In this document: one piece after another, positions 8,100 through 8,265 of the stretch
Position numbering within the stretch: the first letter of the stretch is position 1
How the letters are laid out: each line of letters opens with the position of its first letter
Notes under the pieces: model-generated
The model's input: the letters and a program-made list of their open reading frames with translations, nothing else
The model's database searches: none
Told to the model about the DNA's origin: nothing
Origin: Actinomycetota bacterium
GTDB lineage: Bacteria; Actinomycetota; Actinomycetes; Mycobacteriales; Micromonosporaceae
Assembly (NCBI GenBank): GCA_005885115.1
Contig: VAXX01000400.1
Span: 1 to 8,265, forward strand
Reading direction: 5' to 3'
Length of the DNA stretch: 8,265 nt
Program-made: the position numbers and the translations under genes

Positions 8100-8265
8100 G
8101 GCCTCTCCCAGAAGCCGGGCCCGACCGGTTCGGTGTAGTCGGACTTCGCGACGAGGTAGCCCTCGTCGTCCAGCTTAATCGGCAGCATGGGCAGCTTGCG
8201 GGTCGCCGGCCCGAAGATGGGCTCGGCGTTGTCGGTGATGCTGAACTGCGACTGGTGGCACGGGC
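8096..8265 (-). CDS. qcrA: Rieske iron-sulfur subunit of cytochrome bc1 (QcrA), C-terminal part
   Basis: QcrA carries the [2Fe-2S] Rieske cluster that passes electrons from menaquinol to cytochrome c in the bc1-aa3 supercomplex. The visible end starts in the second cluster box, read as (C)PCHQSQF. The codon of the first Cys, a cluster ligand, is cut by the window edge with only its GC showing, while the ligand His is complete. The protein continues [20 protein letters not shown] and ends GPGFWERP, typical of actinobacterial QcrA C-termini. The TGA stop overlaps the qcrB ATG by the ATGA arrangement, so the two are translationally coupled. Upstream partners qcrC and ctaE are expected beyond the window. 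Confidence 0.92.
   Translation of the reverse strand, partial: PCHQSQFSITDNAEPIFGPATRKLPMLPIKLDDEGYLVAKSDYTEPVGPGFWERP

Overview
The window is high-GC DNA with dense actinobacterial coding, GTG starts and CxxC-rich small proteins. Its proteins look most like those of a Micromonosporaceae-type actinomycete. The backbone order (glycerate kinase, ErpA, AdoK, CtaC and CtaF on one strand, meeting a convergent qcrA-qcrB) matches what I recall of the Mycobacterium tuberculosis Rv2205c-Rv2195 neighbourhood, with lineage-specific genes inserted. Family assignments rest on motif reading and remembered homologues, not on a database search.

Layout. The left edge (1-209, minus) holds the start of nadA, divergent from a glycerate kinase gene (270-1388, plus). 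These are followed by the A-type Fe-S carrier gene erpA (1478-1864) and the adenosine kinase gene adoK (1953-2927). On the minus strand, a cysteine desulfurase gene (4158-3148) abuts tusA (3147-2920), and the tusA stop overlaps the adoK stop. ctaC (4327-5229) diverges from the desulfurase gene and is followed by ctaF (5240-5662) and a strong hairpin terminator. A small zinc-ribbon gene (5997-5731, minus) and an SRPBCC gene (6054-6575, plus) share an intergenic region with a promoter and an operator-like inverted repeat. A 16-bp-stem terminator separates the SRPBCC gene from qcrB (8099-6631, minus), whose start overlaps the end of qcrA (8265-8096, running off the window).

How the genes fit together. 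Two themes dominate. The first is the cytochrome bc1-aa3 respiratory branch (QcrA Rieske protein, QcrB cytochrome b, CtaC CuA subunit, CtaF). The second is sulfur and Fe-S metabolism (cysteine desulfurase, TusA, ErpA), with NadA and QcrA as nearby Fe-S proteins.

Main oddity. I see no convincing new system. Two otherwise highly conserved genes lack internal blocks: qcrB lacks about 65 nt near its 5' end and about 86 nt near its 3' end, both causing frame changes, and the desulfurase gene lacks roughly 30 codons in frame just before its active-site cysteine loop. Three losses of similar size within 5 kb, with the flanking code intact, look more like assembly or consensus errors than natural decay. 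Raw reads would be needed to decide.
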